Below, in pieces: positions 63,745-64,000 of a DNA stretch of 64,000 nt (positions within the stretch are counted from its first letter, which is position 1; each line of letters starts with the position of its first letter). Made by a program: the position numbers and the translations under genes. Under the pieces are notes generated by a model. That model saw only the letters and a list, made by a program, of their open reading frames with translations. It did no database searches and was not told where the DNA came from. Source of the DNA: Nonomuraea turcica (GTDB lineage Bacteria > Actinomycetota > Actinomycetes > Streptosporangiales > Streptosporangiaceae); NCBI RefSeq assembly GCF_030718205.1, contig NZ_JAUZQF010000001.1, positions 496,001 to 560,000 of the forward strand, read 5' to 3'.

Positions 63745-64000
63745 CTACTCCGGCCCGTACTGGGCCTTGTAGAGGCGGAACAGCGTCCATGCCGCAGCGA
63801 TCCCGGCCACGGCCTTGCGGGGTGCGTCGCGCCAGTGCGGCAGCGTGGACAGGAGTTGGTCGGTCTTCTCCGGCGTATGCCCCGCCTCGATCAGCCGCGG
63901 CGCGAAGAGAGCGGCGTCCAGCCAGGCCGCGCCGCGGGCCGCGAACGACCAGTCGACGACGCGGACGCGCCCGCCCGTGACGAGCAGGTTGCCGGCGCTC
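63745..64000 (-). CDS. Aminoglycoside-phosphotransferase-like kinase, C-terminal part with early stop
   Basis: The gene runs in from the right edge. GNLLVTGGRVRVVDWSFAARGAAWLDAALFAPRLIEAG is the DFG-like region of APH-type small-molecule kinases. The frame meets TAG at 63747-63745, yet goes on for 23 further GC3-rich codons (VREARARAADAGRSWLAYQQ...) to TGA at 63675-63673. That tail looks like the normal C-terminus, so the TAG is probably a recent nonsense mutation removing the last ~24 residues. The start is outside the window. Confidence 0.7.
   Translation of the reverse strand, partial: SAGNLLVTGGRVRVVDWSFAARGAAWLDAALFAPRLIEAGHTPEKTDQLLSTLPHWRDAPRKAVAGIAAAWTLFRLYKAQYGPE

Noticed and set aside
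63510..63980. Forward frame at the right edge
   Set aside because: Arg/Pro-rich shadow of the phosphotransferase gene on the minus strand.

Overview
The window comes from a GC-rich actinomycete. The evidence is dense overlapping ATGA/GTGA gene junctions, frequent GTG and TTG starts, and the gene order korB-korA ... reduced nuo cluster ... htpX ... yajQ ... tRNA-Tyr, which I recall from Streptomyces and relatives. The protein flavour suggests Streptosporangiales, but the genus cannot be fixed from sequence alone. 

Region A (1-25.1 kb) is a cell-surface polysaccharide locus. It opens with the 3' part of a secreted PKD/LamG protein. It then holds glycosyltransferases, two RmlC-type epimerases, a C-methyltransferase, a CDP-hexose synthase, a PIG-L deacetylase, sugar SDRs, an aminopeptidase-like protein, a duplicated Cys-rich protein of unknown function, a Wzx flippase, a Wzy-type ligase/polymerase, two Wzz-like proteins, an acyltransferase, two Fe(II)/2-oxoglutarate oxygenases and two tandem secreted beta-helix paralogues. 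Five promoters in this locus share one ECF-sigma-like signature, [T/A]GTAAC-N17-CGA, at identical spacing, which suggests a single-regulator regulon. 

Region B (25.1-46.4 kb) is a conserved energy-metabolism block. It contains a 2-oxoacid:ferredoxin oxidoreductase (korAB), a lipoprotein polysaccharide deacetylase, and a reduced complex I cluster, nuoA-B-C-H-I-J-K-L-M-N, that lacks nuoD, E, F and G. The nuo cluster is interrupted between nuoH and nuoI by a membrane protein and an opposite-strand Ser/Thr kinase with unusual topology. HtpX, a membrane protein, YajQ and tRNA-Tyr follow. NuoI and NuoK carry long low-complexity C-terminal tails. 

Region C (46.4 to at least 55.9 kb) is an actinomycete integrative element (AICE) inserted at the 3' end of tRNA-Tyr, the attachment site I recall for SLP1. 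It carries int, xis, a frameshifted RepSA-type initiator, a TraB/FtsK-like translocase, a Pra-like activator, a GntR (KorSA-like) repressor and small cargo genes. No duplicated att site was found to its right. 

Region D (56-64 kb) is accessory DNA. It has a lower-GC pentapeptide/TPR membrane protein operon, barstar, SMI1/KNR4 and DUF1963 proteins of the kind often used as immunity proteins, a decayed CU044_5270-type gene, and a phosphotransferase gene with an in-frame amber codon.
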